7,371 nucleotides of DNA from Methylothermaceae bacterium (lineage in GTDB: Bacteria; Pseudomonadota; Gammaproteobacteria; Methylococcales; Methylothermaceae), in contig JALVSV010000047.1 of the NCBI GenBank assembly GCA_027024125.1, positions 1 through 7,371 of the forward strand, in the 5' to 3' direction. The position numbers and the translations under genes were made by a program. The notes under the pieces were generated by a model that was not told the origin of the DNA, did no database searches, and was given only the letters and a program-made list of their open reading frames with translations. Below, piece after piece: positions 6,242 through 7,371 of this stretch (within the stretch, counting starts at the first letter, position 1; every line of letters starts with the position of its first letter).

Positions 6242-7371
6242 TCAGAAGCGTTCCAATTCCGGAAAAGGTAATTGACCATCGTGGATGTGCATCCCTCCCA
6301 GCTCGGCACAGCGCGACAGGGTCGGCACGGCCTTGCCGGGATTGAGCAGGCCCTCCGGATCGAAAGCCCGCTTGATGGTGTGAAACAGCTGCAGCTCACC
6401 CTCTGTGAATTGCTGACACATACTGTCGAGCTTCTCCACGCCAACCCCGTGTTCACCGGTAATGGTCCCGCCCACCTGAATGCACAGTTCCAGAATCTCT
6501 TGTCCAAGAGTCTCGACCTTGTCCAACTCACCCTTTGCCGAGTCGTACATGATCAAGGGGTGAATATTGCCATCTCCGGCATGGAAAACATTGGCCACTC
6601 TCAATCCGTATTTGCCAGCCAGATCCGCGATGCCAGACAGCACTTCCGCAAGCCGGTGGCGGGGAATGGTGCCATCCATACAATAGTAATCGGGAGTGAT
6701 TCTGCCAATCGCCGGAAAGGCAGACTTGCGCCCCGCCCACAAGCGAAGGCGCTCGGTCTCGTCCCTGGCAACCCTGACTTCCATGGCCCCTTGCTCTGTC
6801 ATCACCCGACGTGCCTTGGCCAGCTCTTCCCCGACCTGCTCCGAAGGACCATCCAGATCGCAAATCACCAGGGCCTGGGCAGAATTGGGATAACCGGCGT
6901 GGAGATATTCCTCCACTGCCACAATCGCAGGACGGTCCATCATTTCCATCGCCGCCGGAATCAGTCCCTCACGAATGACCGCTGCCACCGCTTCTGCTGC
7001 TGCGGACACGCTGGCAAAGGATGCCATCAGGGTCCGGGTTTCCTGGGGCAATGGCAACAGGCGTACCATCACCTCTGCCACGATACCCAGAAGGCCCTCC
7101 GATCCGTGTAACAAAGCCAACAAATCGTAGCCAGGACCATCATAACAGTCGCCTCCAAGCGTTATCTCTTTTCCCGACATGGTCAGAAACTTGATTCCCT
7201 GGACATTGTTGACCGTCAAACCATATTTGAGGCAGTGGATTCCACCTGCATTTTCAGCCACGTTGCCTCCGATGCTGCAGGCGATCTGGGATGATGGATC
7301 GGGCGCATAATACAGGCCATAGGATCTGGCCGCTTCGGTGATCGCAAGGTTTCTGACACCCGGCTGCACCC
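6242..7371 (-). CDS. glcD: Glycolate oxidase FAD subunit GlcD (partial, 5' end beyond the window)
   Basis: GlcD is the main FAD-containing catalytic subunit that oxidises glycolate (and often D-lactate) to the 2-oxo acid. The 375 complete codons visible match the last three quarters of E. coli GlcD (499 aa), so roughly 125 N-terminal residues lie outside the window. The first visible residues are VQPGVRNLAI in the family; the GTG codon there is internal, not a start. Diagnostic stretches include YAPDPSSQIACSIGGNVAEN (21-40), HGSEGLLGI (88-96), WAGRKSAFPA (211-220), PDYYCMDGTIPR (226-237), the HAGDGNIHP (263-271) and GEHGVG (305-310) motifs with histidines that serve metal or substrate binding in this flavoprotein family, and LPFPELERF at the end, identical in E. 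coli. It is the first gene of glcDEF seen here. Confidence 0.94.
   Translation of the reverse strand, partial: VQPGVRNLAITEAARSYGLYYAPDPSSQIACSIGGNVAENAGGIHCLKYGLTVNNVQGIKFLTMSGKEITLGGDCYDGPGYDLLALLHGSEGLLGIVAEVMVRLLPLPQETRTLMASFASVSAAAEAVAAVIREGLIPAAMEMMDRPAIVAVEEYLHAGYPNSAQALVICDLDGPSEQVGEELAKARRVMTEQGAMEVRVARDETERLRLWAGRKSAFPAIGRITPDYYCMDGTIPRHRLAEVLSGIADLAGKYGLRVANVFHAGDGNIHPLIMYDSAKGELDKVETLGQEILELCIQVGGTITGEHGVGVEKLDSMCQQFTEGELQLFHTIKRAFDPEGLLNPGKAVPTLSRCAELGGMHIHDGQLPFPELERF

Noticed and set aside
6241..6531. Extended N-terminus for GlcE starting at 6531
   Set aside because: The added residues overlap the 3' end of glcD and resemble no protein. The start at 6240 gives the family length and lies one base after the glcD stop.
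6272..7111. A 279-codon plus-strand ORF antisense to glcD
   Set aside because: The minus strand encodes GlcD with many conserved motifs across the same bases. The plus-strand product shows no family features and is a shadow.

Overview
The window looks like chromosomal DNA from a Gram-negative proteobacterium, most likely a gammaproteobacterium. It is moderately GC-rich and tightly packed. FeoB is of the E. coli-type length (776 aa), is followed by a FeoC, and has a cysteine-containing tail. GlcD, GlcE and GlcF are close to the E. coli proteins in length and motifs. A periplasmic cytochrome P460-type protein would fit a methanotroph, a sulfur or nitrogen oxidiser or a similar environmental lineage, but I cannot name the genus.

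Layout. (1) Bases 1-322, minus strand: the 5' part of a gene for a basic, membrane-anchored protein that runs into a CBS domain and is cut by the window edge. (2) Bases 323-680: the only gap between confident genes, a divergent intergenic region. It holds a possible 97-aa ORF, a short repeat, and a good sigma-70-like promoter overlapped by a Fur-box-like sequence just before feoA. (3) Bases 681-3983, plus strand: feoA-feoB-feoC and then a secreted c-type haem protein of the cytochrome P460 family. The two feo junctions are ATGA overlaps and the P460 gene overlaps feoC by 13 bases, so this looks like one four-gene transcription unit. (4) Bases 3950-7371, minus strand: glcD (5' end outside the window), glcE and glcF, encoding the three-subunit FAD/iron-sulfur glycolate oxidase. 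The two clusters converge and the P460 and glcF coding regions overlap tail to tail by 34 bp.

How the parts work together. FeoB carries Fe(II) across the inner membrane, FeoA and FeoC are its small cytoplasmic partners, and the promoter looks iron-repressed. The co-transcribed P460 protein is the unusual member: it would sit in the periplasm, where Fe(II) is presented to FeoB. GlcDEF oxidises glycolate to glyoxylate and passes electrons to the respiratory chain. Its link to iron is only that GlcF carries two [4Fe-4S] motifs. The most interesting feature is the P460 gene built into the feo operon. I do not see a mobile element, CRISPR array, RNA gene or clearly unprecedented system here.
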